Origin: Anaeromyces robustus
Taxonomy: Eukaryota; Neocallimastigomycota; Neocallimastigomycetes; Neocallimastigales; Neocallimastigaceae
Reading direction: 5' to 3'
Length of the DNA: 64,000 bases
Assembly: GCA_002104895.1 (NCBI GenBank)
Contig: MCFG01000085.1
Coordinates: forward strand, 48,501-112,500
Below the pieces are notes generated by a model that did not search any database, was not told the origin of the DNA, and was given only the letters and a program-made list of their open reading frames with translations. How positions within the stretch are numbered: the first letter of the stretch is position 1; each line of letters begins with the position of its first letter. This document shows positions 11,603 to 26,269 of this stretch, piece after piece. Position numbers and translations under genes: made by a program.

Positions 11603-14600
11603 TTATGTCACTTTTTTTTTTTTTATTTTTATTTTTTTATAATTTTTCCTTTTTCTTCTAAAATTTTTTATTTTTTAGTTTTGTTTAAAATAGTTTAAAA
11701 TAATTAATAATTAAAATTATTATTATTATATAATATTATTATTTATAATAATATTATTATTATATATTAATATATACAGACAATAAATATTAATATAGAA
11801 TTATTAAAACTTTAAAAACTTTCTTTTTTTGATATTCTAAATAAGAAAAACTTTAAATTTTAAATTATCTTTTATCTTTTTTATATATATTATTATTATT
11901 AATTACTTTATATTTCATTTATATTATAAATATATATATTTTTAGTATATATTGTTTATTATTTTATATTCAATACGTATTTAAGTATTTATTTTGTATT
12001 TATTACTTAGAATTGTTTTTTTTTATTTTTATTTTTTTTTTATTTTATTTTAAAGTTTTTTTTTTTTATTTTTTAATAAATCTTGATTAAACATCTATAA
12101 CCATATTTAGTATATTGTTTGGATTAAAAAAAAATTAAAAAAAAAATTAAAATAAAAATTAAAAAAAAAATTAATATTAATAAATGAATTCAATTAAATT
12201 CAATAAAAACAAATATAATTATTCATTTTAATTTTATTAAAAATATATTGAATAATATTTATATTGTAATATATAATGAAAATATATAATATAATAAATA
12301 ATAAAATTCATTTATGAAAATTATTCATTAAATAAATAAATAAAATAAATAAATAAAATAAATAAAATAAAATAAATAAATGTAATTATAATAATAATAA
12401 GTTTTATATTTCATATTAAAATATGTTTTTCAATCCTATAATAATAATAATAATAAAACCATGATTATTTATTAATTATTTTATTTTATTCCATTTTACT
12501 AATAATATACAATATTTTAAATCGTTAAAAAAGTTTTGTATAATCCTTCATATAATTATGAAATTGTTTTTGTTTTTGTTTTTTGTTTTTTTTTTTAACA
12601 TTCAAAAAAACTTTAATTCCAATTAATTTATATATTATTATTAATAATATTAATATTATTAATAATGTATAGAAAAAAAATTTTCAATTTATATATATTG
12701 AGGTTTTATGAAATCGATTTCATTTAATAAAAAAAAAAAGTTAAATTGTGTCATGTTAACTTTTATTTTTTTTTACATATTTATCTTGATTAATAAATAC
12801 AGATAAATAGAATAAAGAAAAAGTATTCTTCTAAAATTAAATAATTAATTAAATAGTTAATTGGTTTTTTTTTTTTTTTTAATTATAATTTAAACTATTT
12901 TCTTTTTTTAGAAGATGAATAGAAAAAAGTTTCTTTGGTTAAAAAATAATACCAAATAAAGTAATTGTTATAATTATTATTATAAAATATAGAAAGAAAG
13001 AAAAAATTGGAAATAAATTACATAAAAAATAGTTACATTTAATTTATATTCTTTATTATTATTACCATTTTTAAAAAATAAAATAAAACAATAAAACTTT
13101 TTTACATTTACATTTTTACCACCTTCTAAGAAAAAGAATTAATTAAAAAAAATAAAAATAAAAAGATAAAGATAAAAAAAATGATCAAAAAAGGAAATTA
13201 ATTAAATTCATTTATTTATTTTTTTATTGTTTTTTTATTTATTGAAATTTCTTCTTATTCTATTCTATTATATTTAAAGACCCTCTTTTTTTTCTATATT
13301 ATTTTATTTCCTTTTTTTTTTTTTTTCTTTAATTATTAATTAATAAGTAATTAAATTTCTGTTTTTATTAAAGTAAAAATAAAAATAATAATATTAATAT
13401 AATAAAAATTCTGTATTTTTTTTTCTTTTTTGCTTATAAGTAAAAATATTTTGAATTTTTTTTTCCTTTTTTATTTTTTTTTCTTTTTTTTTTCTTCTTC
13501 TAACATAAATATATATATTTTATTTCCACATGATAAAATAATAATATTTTCTTTCTTTCTCTATTTCTTATTCATTTCCTAAAACCCATTATTTTTTTTT
13601 TTTTTTAATGTTATTTTTTATGAAAAGTTTTTTTTTTTTCATTTAAAAGATTTAATTTAAATTAATAAATATATATCATTTATATTGTTAATATATAATA
13701 TTAATTAATTTAATATATAATATCAATATTATATTTCATATATTATTATATTTAATATTTTTAAATACTTTTATTAATTAATTAATTTAAAAATTTTTAT
13801 TTAAAAAATTTTATTTAAAAAAAATAATAATTAAAAAATAATTTTAAAATAAAATTTTAAATAATATTAAAAAAATAATAAAATGAAAAAAATGTATATA
13901 TTATTATTTTAAACAAAAATGTTTTTTTTTCACATTTCAATGTTTCAATTACTCATTTCTTTAATTATTATTATTATTATTTATTGTTATTATTATTAAA
14001 GAATAATTAGTTTATTTATTTATTTATCTATTTATTTATTTATTTATTTATTCATTTATTTATATAATACACATAATTTATTTATTATAATTTATTTAAT
14101 ATTACTTTTTAATTCAATATATTTTTATTATAATTAATCATTTAATATTAAAAAAAAAACTTGTTTTTTATATATTACCATATAAATATTAATGATAATA
14201 TGAGTTATTCTATTTGATAATTACTCTATTTAAATGATTTTAATTAATTTTATTTTGTCATTAATAATTAAGAGTAAAATAATTAATAATACTATTAATA
14301 ATAAAAAAAAAAAAAAAGAGTTAAATAAAAAATAATGAAACAATAGAAAGAAATTATAATAGTATATAGAATAAAACTAATTTATTTATTTATTAATAGT
14401 TTTATATTTATATATATATATGTTTTATTATTATTATTATTAATTAAAAGTAAATGAATAATATGAAAAAGGTTTTAATTAATTATCTATTTTTTTTAAT
14501 TATATATATTTTAATAAGTAGTAGAATAAAATAATAATAATAATAACAAAATATAATTTGTTTTTTTATTATTAATAATTATTATTCTATTTAAATTTTA

Positions 14601-17600
14601 AATATTAACACATTTTTTATTTTTCTTTCATGATATTATATAAGTTTTTCCATAATTTCCATAATTATGGAATTTTTTTTTTTTAAAAAAAAAAAAAAAC
14701 TTTTTTGTTTTTAATAATTTTTTTTTATCTCATAAAAAAAGTATCCATGTAATGAAACACATAAATATTGAAATGATAAACTTTTTTTTTATTATTTTAA
14801 TAACTCTAAAATAAAAAAAAAAAAAGTAAAAAAAAAAAAAATGACAAGACTGCATTTATGGAAAAATAAACTATAATTAATAAAAATGGAGAAAAATTGA
14901 AAATAAAAAAAAAACATTTCAATAATGAAAAAGTTTTTACATTATTTTAAGAATAATTAATAATAGGAATAATTAAGGTATAATTAATAATAATAATAAT
15001 AATAATAAAAACAATAAAATTAAAGAATAATAATTAAACTTTATTATAAATTATTATTATAAATTATTATTTCTTTTTTACTTTATTTAAATAAAAAAAA
15101 AACATACTTTATTTTCTTTTCTTATCTCTATTATAATTATTATTATAATATGTAATACATATGAATATTTTATTATTATATTAAAATGTCTTTTTATTAT
15201 TTTATTTTATTTTATTTTATTTTTATTTTCAATATAATTTAATTAAAAATAATTAAAAATTATTTTTTTTTTTAATTAAAATTTATAAATATTATAATAC
15301 ATATATAATGATTATAATTTAATATATAGAAATAAATAATAGAATTAAAATGGAATTTTAATATAAAAAATGATACCAATTTTTTTTTATTATTATTAAT
15401 ATTATTATATTAATATATTAATATATTAATAGATTTAGCAAAAAAATAAAAAATACACAAAAATGCAAAAAAAAAAATGCAATAAAAAAAATGTATCTAC
15501 ATCATTAAAAGATTGTATTGTACATCACAAATGATGTATTACAAATAAGTTGTAATGTATTCATAATTATATTGAATAAATATATGAATATATATAAATA
15601 ATTCAAAAATAATATAATTTATTATATATTAATAATTAATTCATAATAAATACAATTAAAATAAATTAAAATAAACAATTTGTTTTTTTGTTTTTTTGTT
15701 TTTTTTTTTACAATATATTACATAAATATTAATAAAAAAAAAAAATTGAAGTTTAAAAATGAAAAAAAAAAAAAAAAAAAAAAAAAAAGACTTTTAAAAA
15801 AAAAAAAAAATTAACTTAAAATAGATAAAAATTGTTTTATTTTAATTATTATTATAATATAATCATTTTATTTATTTAAAATTTAAAATTTAAAATTTTA
15901 GCATATTTATTTTATTTTATTTATGTTAAATGGTTCATTTCAAATTATTCATTATTATTCATTCATTATTTTGTTAAGTGAAAAAAGTAAAAAAATATGC
16001 CATGAATTATACTAAATATGGAAAGAAAGAAAAGAAAGAAAAAAAAAAAAAAAAGTGATTCTAAATAAAGTTAAAAAAAACTGAAAATAGAAAATTTAAA
16101 TAAGCCATTTTTTTACTTATAAACCATTGCCAAATAAAAAATAAAAAATTAAAAAAAATATTTTTTTTATTTATTCTAGATAAAAGAAATTAAAACAAAA
16201 AAGTTATTATAGATAATTAATTCAAATCTTATCCTAAATATTTCAATACTTTTTCTTGTAAACAAACATCTTCTTTATAATAAAAAAATATATTATATAT
16301 TGATTATTGTTATTGTTATTGTTATTGTTGTTTAGATTTATAAAATAAAATTATTTGATACTTTGATACATTATATACACTGCTTATTACATTACATTCT
16401 ACATTCTACATTTTTGTTTTATTTTCTTTTTAGAAAACAATAATAATAATAATAATAATAAAAGATTTTTTAATTTTTTTTTGTATTACAAAACATTACC
16501 TAACAAATAAAGTATAAAACCTAAAATGTAAGAGAATGTAATAAAACTTTAAAATGTATTAAATATAAAAAAATGTATTAAATGTATTAAATGAATTCAT
16601 TATTCATTATTCATAATTATTATTCAATTATTATGAGGTATGACACTTTCAAGGTTCAGAAAATTTTTAAATAAGGAAAGAATTTTGTTTTAATAAAATT
16701 TATTATATTTATTAATTATTTATTATATTTTTGAACTTAATTTTTGTCTACATTTTATATTAGATATTTTTAATTCTTTTTATACTTTTAAAATTATAAT
16801 TATTTAATATTTGTATAATTATTTCTTTACCTTATTTTTAAGGAGAAAAATAAGGAGTTTATAATTATAACTAATATAAATAATTAATCACTATTTTCTA
16901 TATTTTACCTAATGTTATAAAACTATAATTAATGTAAATAATACATTAATTTATGTATATAATAAAATAATTTTATAGATTTTATGTTCTTATATTATTA
17001 ATTAATTTCTTAATAAATTTATGTATTGTAATAAAATTTAATACGTATTAAATTATTATATAATTTACATTATATAATAATTTATTGTGGCGCATTATTT
17101 ACTAATAATTTTAAATTTATGTTTATTTTACTTCAATTATTTTCAATTATTATTTATTAAGGTTTTGATAATCAAAAAATTTTAAAATTTTAAAAAAAAT
17201 TTTTTTTTTTTTTTTTTTTTTTTACATTTGACATGCATTTTGACATTTAACATTAAACAATCAAGTTTTTTTTTGTCTTTTTTTTTTTGTCTTTTTTTTT
17301 TATTTGCATACATAAAGTTGCACAAAAAATAATCATAAATAATAAATAATCATAAATAATCATAAGTAATCATAAATAATAATAAAAAAGTTAATATTCT
17401 AAATAGGTTATACAAAACAAAACAGATTCCGAATTCCTATCTACTTGTTTCTAAATTTGTTAAATTACATGATCTATTTTTATTTATCTTTTTTTTTTCT
17501 TTTTCTTTTTAAACTAAAAGTTTCAAACTTAAAACAAAAGGAGAACGTAAATAAAGATAAACCAAGATTAAATAGAAAATATATATTAAATAATTAACGT

Positions 17601-20600
17601 ATTTTTTTTTTTTACGTTAAACCACTCATTCTCTACCTATTATTAATTAGTAATTAACGTATTTTTTTTTTAATTTAGAATAACCTAAACTTATAGATAA
17701 TATATTCTTATATTTTTTAATATTAATAATTATTAATATTAAAAATAAAAAAAAACGATTGAGAAAAAAAATTTAATAAATATTTTTAATATAACAATAT
17801 TAAATAGAAATCAAACTTTATATTTATATTTTATATAATATTATAATATAATATCATTATACTTTATATTGATATTCATTATTTATTATTTCTTATTATT
17901 ATTCATTATTTATTATTATTTAATATTTATTATTAATTATTATTTATTATTATTGATTAAATATTAATTATTAATTATTAAATATTATATATTAATTATT
18001 ATTATTAAATATTAGTATTTTACATAAATGGATGATGTTATTTTTAATATAAAAATTTTTTAATAATATAGATTAAATTTTTGGAATTTGTACTTAAATG
18101 ATATCATATATCATAATTATCAATGGATTTTTTTTCACCATATAGAGTATATAATATATATAATAATATAAAAAATATTAATTCCTATTCATGTAACAAA
18201 TAATATGTAATCAAGAAAAAAAAATTGTATAAAAAAATTTGTATTATATTAAATAACTATATATAGTTATTTTAATTTATTTCTTTGGAAAAAAATAATA
18301 TTAATAAAAATATTATGTAATCCAATATATATTATAATACACAATAATTATATTAATCATTACAATATAAATTACACATTTTGGTATAAAATATATTTTA
18401 ATTGGAAATATATAAAATAATTTATTACCATTATATATAATTAAATAATGGGAATATATTATATTAATTATATATTCTATAGATTAATATAATATTAATA
18501 TAAATGTATATATATTATAATGCATTCTATATTATATGTCCATTTGGTATTTTTACAAAAAGAAAATCATTTAATAATAAATAAACTTCAAAAAAAAAAT
18601 ATAAATTAATTCTGTTTTTTTTTTTTTTTGGAATATTTATTAGTATTTTATTGGATAAATATATAATGTAAATAAAGTTTAAATATTAAGTTTTTTTTTT
18701 TGAAAAAATATTTAAATATTATTGGTATATTCAAATCAAAAATCAAAATAATAATATATTATGAATATATTAATCAAATATATACTAAATAAATTCATAA
18801 ATTAATAAATATTTAAATACATACATACATTTTAGAATTTTAGAATCATTAAATATTTCTTGAGTACATTAATCAAAATTTCTGTATAAATATGGAAATT
18901 ACGTAAAAAATGTTTATACATACAATAAAGTTTACAATAATATATACTACATATATTAAAATATATTATAATATATTATAAATAATCCTATAAAATATAT
19001 GATAATTAATTATATAATATATGAAAAATTATCTCAAACAAACATAATAAAAAAAAAAAAGTAAAAAAAAAAAAAAAACACTACAAACAAAAAAAAAAAA
19101 AAAAAAGTTGAAAATATTATATTAAAGTATTTAATATATTTAATATAAATAAATAATAAAAGTAAAAAAAAGTAAAAAAAAAAAAAGTAAGTAAAAAAAG
19201 CCAATAATAATAAATAAAAATAAAAAATGTATTGTATTATATTGTATTGTATTTTAAAAAAAAATGTAGTAAAGAAAAACTTTTCTCTGATTAGACAAAA
19301 AAAAAAAAAAAAAAAAAAACATTAAAAAAATATGAAAAAATAAATAAATAAATAAATAAATAGTTTAATACCTAATTATAATATTCATTCATTAAATAAT
19401 AATTTACTTTTAATAATTAACTTATTAAGTTATAATTATATATATTCGTAGTATGATTCATAATTCTATTATTTAAACATTTTCTCTTCTATTATATATA
19501 AATAATATCCAAGTTTTTGAATTTAATAATTAAAACATATTATTTTATTTATACTATATAAATACTAAATAAATAAATAAAAAGATTAAAAGATATGGAT
19601 ATTGATTATTTTCCATAAATAGTAGTTAGTTTAAGAAAAAAAAAAGGTAAAAATTCTTTCATTATGCATAAATAAATTGATTTAATAAAAAATAAAATAA
19701 ATATGACATTTATTTATTTATTTATTTAGGAATATATATATATTCTTATTGTATTGAATCTAATTAGTAAATATCTAAACTTTATTTTTTTTTCTTTTTT
19801 CTATTTTCTATTTCAAAAAAACAAAAAAATTGGTTTCGGTTATTTTATATGAAACTACACAAAATATCAATGTAATTGTATTTCAAATGTATTTCGAATG
19901 TATTTAATGTATGTATGGAAAAAAAAATATATAATTAGAAGGATGAATGGATGTATGGTTTAAAAATTTTATATGAATTACAATAATCTTAACATGTACA
20001 CACATTTACATAACATAATATTTATAAACTACATTACATTACATTGTGCTTTTTTTTTTAACTTTTTTTCTTTACTTTTTTTTTTTTTTACTTTTTTTTT
20101 TATACCATATGAAAATACAATACCAATACTTTCTATAATAAGAAAATAATCATAAGCCTTTTTCTTTTGTCTTTTTTGTATCTCTCCTTTTTTTTTTTTT
20201 TTTTTTTGTGATGATGATGCATTAATTTTTAATTATTAAAAATGAAATCTTTTTTTCTTTTTTTTTTTACTATTTTTTTTTACTAATTTCTTTTTTTTTC
20301 ATCTGGTACTATTGGATGAATCAAATTTATTTTTCTCCATACTCTAATAACTTAATCAAAAAACTTTAAAAATTTTACCCTAAAAAATCTCTTAATTAAT
20401 TAATTTCTTTTCTTTTCTTTAGTCATCTTTTTTTTTATTTTTTGAGAAAGATTGTATATAATATTAATAATAATAACATAGAATTATAGTTGTTTCTTTC
20501 TTTTTGCTTTTTGTTTTGTTTTTTGTTTTGTTTTTCCAAAATTAAATAAAAATTATCTATATACTAAAAAAATAAATTATAATAAAAATCCTTTATATGA

Positions 20601-23058
20601 CATTACTAATAATAATTAAAAGCTTTGTCTTGTAATTTAATAGTACTCTTTTCTTATTCTTTTTTTCTTTTTCACTTAAACCATTTCTAATACTTTTAAA
20701 TTGGAACACAAATTTACAAATTTCAAAAAAATATATTTAAACAATTTTTTTAAACTTTATTTTAAAGTAGATGACATAAAAGGTTTTATCGATGATTTAT
20801 GATGCCATCTGCTTTTTTTAAATCACTCAATAATTAAAAAACAATAAAATATAATATTAATTATTAATTATAAATTATTAATTAGTTTATTTTTTTATAT
20901 TTTTTTTTTTTTGTTTTATTTTTAAAGTTTTTTTTTTCTTTATTTGTTAATAATAAAAATAATAAAAATAAATTAAAACTAAACTTTTTAAACTTGCATA
21001 AGGTTAAAATTTTAATATAAAGTTAAAATACTTTAATTAAAACATTTTTTAATATTGTAAATATTCAATTTCATAACAAAAAAATAAAATAAAAATAAAA
21101 CAAAAATAAAGAATTTTTTATACCATTACTTTAAATAATAAAATTAAAATAAAATCGCATATGATTTTTAGGAATTATCAAATTTTTATCTTTTTTCTTT
21201 TTTTTATATTTTATATTCTATTTTTCTATCTTTTTTATTTTTCTTTAAATATTAAATTAAAATTAAAATTGAAATTAAAAATTAAAAAAAAAAAGAATCA
21301 TAAAATTATAATTAAATTAACAATTTTTGTTAATAAATATTAGATAATAATAAATACTAAATAATAAAATATAATATTTAGTATTATTATTGTTATCTAT
21401 TAGTTATTAATGATTAGTTATTATTTATTAAGTTTTGTTTTATTATTATTATTATTATCTTTTGTAAAGTTTTTTTTTTTTTTTTTAGAATAGAACTTTA
21501 CTAATATGGAATGTTTTGGCTTGGACTTAAAAAATAAAAAAAAATTAAGAACAATAACAAAATTACCATAATTATTAATAATTAATAACAAAATAAGAAT
21601 AATAAAAATAAAAATAAACAAAATAAACATTCCTTAACTAAAATATTCTTACTATATTAGTAAACTTTACTTTTTAATCTTTAATTATTATATAATTCTA
21701 CCAAAATTACAAAATAATATTATTATATATATAATGTTATAGTGTAATAATAAAATAATTAAGAAAAGACAGTTAAAAAATTATAAATATAATATTTTTG
21801 AAAAAAAAAAAACTGGACATAAAATAAATAAAAATAAATTCTTTGTATTACATTATTATAATTATAATTATAATTAATAATATTGTTATTATTCAATACT
21901 AAAAATTATTATTATTTTTTCATTATTATTAAATTATTTATTATTTATTTATTTATTATTAATTATTAACTATTATTTATTATTTATTATAAAGAATTTT
22001 TATTTATTTTTATTTATTTATTATTTATATTAAGATATGTGGCAAACTGATATTTAATTTATTTTCATACACAAAAAAAAAAAGTTTAAAAAAAATTTTT
22101 TTTTTTTGTATTTAATATTTAATATTTCATATTAAAAAAGTTTTTATTATTTTTTATTATTTTTATTTTTTATTTTTTGTACATTGGTAAATTTGTATTT
22201 CATCTAAAATGAATATATTGTAAAATATATTTAAAATATATTTTATCATAGAATAATTTATAATGAATAATATATAATTAATATATTATATTTTAATATT
22301 AAATTATAATCGGCTAAAATAAAATAAAATAAATTTTTTTTTTGTGTTTAGTCTATTGAATTTAATTTAATTGAATTTAATTTAATAGAATATATAAAAA
22401 TAATATATTAATATAATATATTAAATTATATTAAAAATATAATCGGATTATAACTACTACGTATTCATACTTAGCCTTTTTTTTTATTTTATTTTATTTT
22501 TTTTTATTCAATAATTATGGCTTAATTAATAATAATCCTAAAAATATTTTATATAATAATTTATAATTATAAGAATTTATAATAATTATTAAATAATAAT
22601 TATTAAATACATCATTTTATGTATTTTATAAAATTGTATAAAATTGTACAATAATAATAAAATTTAAAAAATAATTTATTTAATAATTTTTTTTATCTTT
22701 TATAAAATACGTATACAAATGTATATAAATGTATACAATAAAATTACAGAAAAGTAATTTTTTTTATTTTATATTTTATATTTTATAATACTAAAAAAGA
22801 TTCCTTTATATTCCATTAATAAAAAAATTATTATTTAAAAAATTAATATAATAGGATAAATAAAACTATAAAAAAATAATAAAAATATTTTTATTTTCTT
22901 TTTTAAAAAACCATCATGAATAAATGAATGAATGAATGAATAAATAATAAATAAATAAATAACTATTCAATTAATTAATTATTTATAGTTTTATATTTAA
23001 TTTTATATATAATTTTATATATAATTTTATATAATTTTATATATAATTTTTGAATGTG
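7645..23058. other. 15 kb gene desert, extremely AT-rich
   Basis: The right flank of the beta-barrel gene (its 5' side, with a TATATATAAAA-like word near 7692-7703 and a GT repeat near 7755-7768) passes into about 15 kb of A/T homopolymers, ATT/TAAA microsatellites and short palindromic TATA blocks. No intact gene seen. Minor items: a 35-codon frame at 9294-9401 (+) with Lys-rich YNEVCLKCIYDESEG; a 22-codon coding-like scrap at about 16221-16290 (-) with YKEDVCLQEKVLKYLG; a perfect inverted repeat TTAACGTA/TACGTTAA at 17594-17601 and 17613-17620. None is strong enough for a gene call. Confidence 0.55.
21719..21800. repeat. Diverged copy of the segment at about 34050-34142
   Basis: Shares TATTATATATAT.ATGTTA, AGTGTAATAATAA and AGACAGTTAAAAAAT.TATAA in the same order and orientation, separated by variable A/T spacers. 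Part of a set of intergenic duplications. Confidence 0.5.
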
Positions 23059-23103
23059 GTGCATTTCGCAATCGTGCATTTCGGAATCGTGCATTTCGGA
23101 ATC
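23059..23103. repeat. Left inverted terminal repeat block, 3 x 15 bp
   Basis: Three head-to-tail copies of GTGCATTTCGGAATC (the first reads CGC instead of CGG). Their exact reverse complement occurs twice at 24577-24606. The GC content and CG dinucleotides stand out from the surroundings. Confidence 0.85.
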
Positions 23104-23540
23104 TGTGGCGCATGAAATTTTATTTATTAAATAAATGAATAAATAAATAAATAATAATTAAAAATTATAATTAATAATTACAAATTAAAAAATGAAATAA
23201 AATGAAATAAAAATAATTAAAAAAATTATAATAAAATCAAAGAATTGAAAAAAAAATACAAAAGAATACAAAAAAAAATTTAAAAAAAAAAAAGATTCAA
23301 GTTATTCATTAACTTTTACAAACAAACAAAAATCATATTTTTTCAAGTCTTTTATTTTATTTAATATTTTATAATATTTTTCATTTATATTTAAAATTAT
23401 TTATATAAAATATTTTAATTTATTTTATTATTAAATTGTAATAATAATAACTAAAATTTTAATAAAATAATAAGAAATAAAAAAATATTTATTTAATGAT
23501 TTTTTAAACATAATTGATATTATTATTTTTACTAAATAAG

Positions 23541-23690
23541 ATTGACATTGATATTGATAATATTTTTATACTAAAAAATTTGATATTGATATTAATAATA
23601 ATATATTTATATTAAAAATTTTGATATTGATATTAATAATATTTTTATACTAAAAATTTTGATATTGATATTAATTATATTTTAATTATA
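23541..23690. repeat. Tandem repeat inside the relic transposon
   Basis: About four units of 37-41 bp built on TTGATATTGATATTAATAAT then ATTTTTATACTAAAAA, with small indels between units. Non-coding in appearance. Confidence 0.7.
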
Positions 23691-23831
23691 GTTAAATAGA
23701 TCAGTTTTAGATATAATTTAGCTAAAAAAAATCTTAAAGTAATTTTATTTCCTTATATTGTTACAAGAACAATAATTAAGCATAACATATAATTTAAAAA
23801 GGTTAGAAAAATACTAATTTATAATAAAAAA

Positions 23832-24217
23832 TTAGTATTTTATATTATTTAAATCAATTAAGCAATTATACCATAATTCAATAATATCTTTTCTATCATA
23901 TCCATTATAAATATAATCTTTTTCCATATATTTATAATTTTCAATTATATTTTTTATTTCATCAGTTTTTCTAATTATTTTTGTTTTTTTCTCCAGATTC
24001 CATTAATTCTCCTTTCGTAATCATTGTAGGATAAGGATTCTTTTTTTAATATATAAATTAATTTAAAAAAATGAAGGTTTTTTGGAAATAAATTATTTAA
24101 GTAATTATTAAAATATTCTGAAGCATTATTTGTTATATGCTCCATATTCTTATAATAATTCCAATAATTAGTATTATATTTATGTAAATAATTATTTTTA
24201 AAATATAATAGTTTTAT
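23832..24217 (-). pseudogene. Transposase-like C-terminal fragment (MULE type), frameshifted
   Basis: Minus-strand frame 24217-23975 codes 80 residues: YNTNYWNYYKNMEHITNNAS, then EYFNNYLNNLFP, FKLIYILKKE, SLSYNDYERRINGIWRKKQK. The pattern 'TNNAxExxNxxLNxxFP ... FxxLIxxLKKE' is what follows the MULE transposase core in many eukaryotic elements and host-domesticated relatives. After a single-base shift in an A-rich tract near 23976, the frame continues as IIRKTDEIKNIIENYKYMEK and ends with DIIELWYNCLIDLNNIKY at a stop at 23834-23832. No start, no DDE core and no zinc finger are found, so this is a remnant. The family call is by recognition of the pattern and has not been searched. Confidence 0.55.
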
Positions 24218-24522
24218 TTATTTAATGATAACAGAACAAGTCCTTTTTTATATACAATTTTTAACAAAATATTATTTAAAAGATTATTAATAAAATAATA
24301 TTTAATTTTATTTAATTATTTATGTATTTATTTATTTATTTATTTATTATTTATTACAATAATTATTTATTTAATAATTATAATAGTTTTATTTATTTAA
24401 TGATAACAGAACAAGTCCTTTTTTATAATACAATTTTTAACAAAATATTATTTAAAAGATTATTAATAAAATATTATTTAGATTTTATTTAGTTATTTAT
24501 ATATTTATTTATTTATTTATTT
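24206..24522. repeat. Two direct copies of about 140 bp
   Basis: The segment TAATAGTTTTATTTATTTAA then TGATAACAGAACAAGTCCTT begins at 24206 and again at 24381, and the match continues through ACAAAATATTATTTAAAAGA to a TTTA run. The 175-bp spacing and near identity point to a recent local tandem duplication. The first copy overlaps the start of the transposase fragment. Confidence 0.85.
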
Positions 24523-24529
24523 TTGATAA

Positions 24530-24606
24530 ATGTGGCTATAAAATATTTTATCATCAAGCCACATACAATAATGTACGATTCCGAAATGCACGATTCCGAA
24601 ATGCAC
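24530..24606. repeat. Hairpin and right inverted terminal repeat block
   Basis: ATGTGGCT (24530-24537) pairs with AGCCACAT (24557-24564) around an AT-rich loop that itself contains ATAAAATATTTTAT. Then GATTCCGAAATGCAC occurs twice at 24577-24591 and 24592-24606, the reverse complement of the left repeat unit. Confidence 0.8.
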
Positions 24607-26269
24607 TTCTCCCATAATTTTTATATAGTTTTTATATATAGTTTTATGTAGAATTTTTTTTTTTTTTAATTTGTTTCTTAAATAGTAAAATTAAAAAAAT
24701 TAAATAATATTCTATAAAATTTTTTTTATTTTAAAATTTTATATTTATATATTTATTTTTATTTAATTTTTTAATTTTTAATTTTTTAATTTTTAATTTT
24801 TAATTTAATAAATTAAACAAAAGATTATTTAATATTATAATATTATAATTATAATAATATAATTATAACAAAATTTAAAAAATAAAATAAAATATTATAA
24901 ATTTAGAAATGAAATACTTTTAAAAATGAAATAAAAATAATAATAATAATAAAAATTCTTTATTTTTGTTCTTTTGTCTTTTTTCTTTTTTTTTTCATAT
25001 ACTAAGATTATAATATTATTTTATAAATTGAAATGAATTTGATCAAATCATTAAAATAACCTTATTTTATTTTATTTTTTTTTTTTAAAGAAATTAAAGT
25101 GGAGGCGAATATGTTTTAATGCATTAAAATAATTGATGTGTAATTTGAAAAAAAAAAAATAAAATATATATATATATATATATATAAATATAACTCTAAC
25201 TATAAATATATATAAATATATATAAATAACTTTTAATTATTTCTTTTTTTTTTTTTTTTAATTCATACATACATAAATAAATGAATACATCTATTTAATA
25301 ATTAAAAGTCATGTTGTATGATGTTACATTTCATAAATAATTAAAAATAATTAAAAAAGTTAAAATAATTAAAATAAATTTAATATAAATAAAATTATTT
25401 AAAATATTTTTTATACTTTATATTTTTATATTTTTTATAATTTTTTTTTATTTTTCCAATATTTAAAAATTACATCTATAAATTTGAATTTAAATTATTA
25501 TTCATATGACTTTTTTTTTTTTTTTTTCTTTTAATAAATTCAATAGGATAATAGTAACATTAAACCGTTAAAATTAAAATTAGAATAAATTAATTTTTTA
25601 ATTTAATAATAAGTAAAAAATAAAGAAATAACTAAAAAAAAAAAGTGTATGATACTGTGACGTTATATTAAAAATAGTCTTTTTTTTATTTTTTTTAATG
25701 AAAAAGGAAAAAAAAAAGATTAACTTTTTTACCTGCCGAAATATTTCTTATTCGTATAAAAGAAAACTTTTTAATATGTATAGAATGATAAAAAAAAAAA
25801 AAAAAAAGAAAACTTTAATACATGAGATAATAAATGGGAAATAATAATTATGATTATGATTATGATAATGATTTATTATTATTATTATTATTATATTCAT
25901 TATTATATATTATTTTTTTAATTATGAAAATTTTCACATATAAAAAAAAATAAAATAAATCGATTAAAAAAAAAAAAAGAATAAAAAATTAGGGACCTTT
26001 TTTATTTAATTTTTTTTTTTTTTACTTCTTAATTAATTACTTTTATTTTTAGTTATATTTTTTTTTGTTATAATGATTAATATTTATTACTATTATTATA
26101 ATTGTATTTTTTATATATAATAATTATTTATACAATATATATAAATATGTTATAAAATAAAATTTAAAAATAAAAAAATAAAGAAATGAAATAAAATGAA
26201 ATAAAATATAAGAAAATTAAAATAAAATGATTTAATTAATAATTTGGATGAACATTATAGTATTTCTTT
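24607..26269. other. AT-rich spacer
   Basis: Poly(T)/poly(A) and TA-dinucleotide runs, including TA repeats near 25165-25184. No gene or RNA recognised. Confidence 0.6.

Larger units (their letters stand above)
23059..24606. mobile_element. Relic DNA transposon, probably Mutator-like
   Basis: About 1.55 kb bounded by inverted tandem repeats of a 15-bp unit (3 copies left, 2 right). Inside lies a frameshifted transposase-like C-terminus on the minus strand, four copies of a roughly 40-bp tandem repeat (23541-23690), a direct duplication of about 140 bp (24206 and 24381) and a hairpin next to the right repeats (24530-24564). The catalytic core of a transposase is absent, so the copy cannot move by itself. 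Assignment to MULE rests on the C-terminal protein fragment. Target-site duplications could not be confirmed in the AT-rich flanks. Confidence 0.6.

Noticed and set aside
16221-16290. 22-codon minus-strand scrap YKEDVCLQEKVLKYLG
   Set aside because: Coding-like wording but bounded by stops on both sides and no neighbouring exons found; at most debris.
17594-17620. TTAACGTA/TACGTTAA inverted repeat around a T run as a terminator
   Set aside because: Short palindromes are frequent in this composition and no transcript ends nearby.
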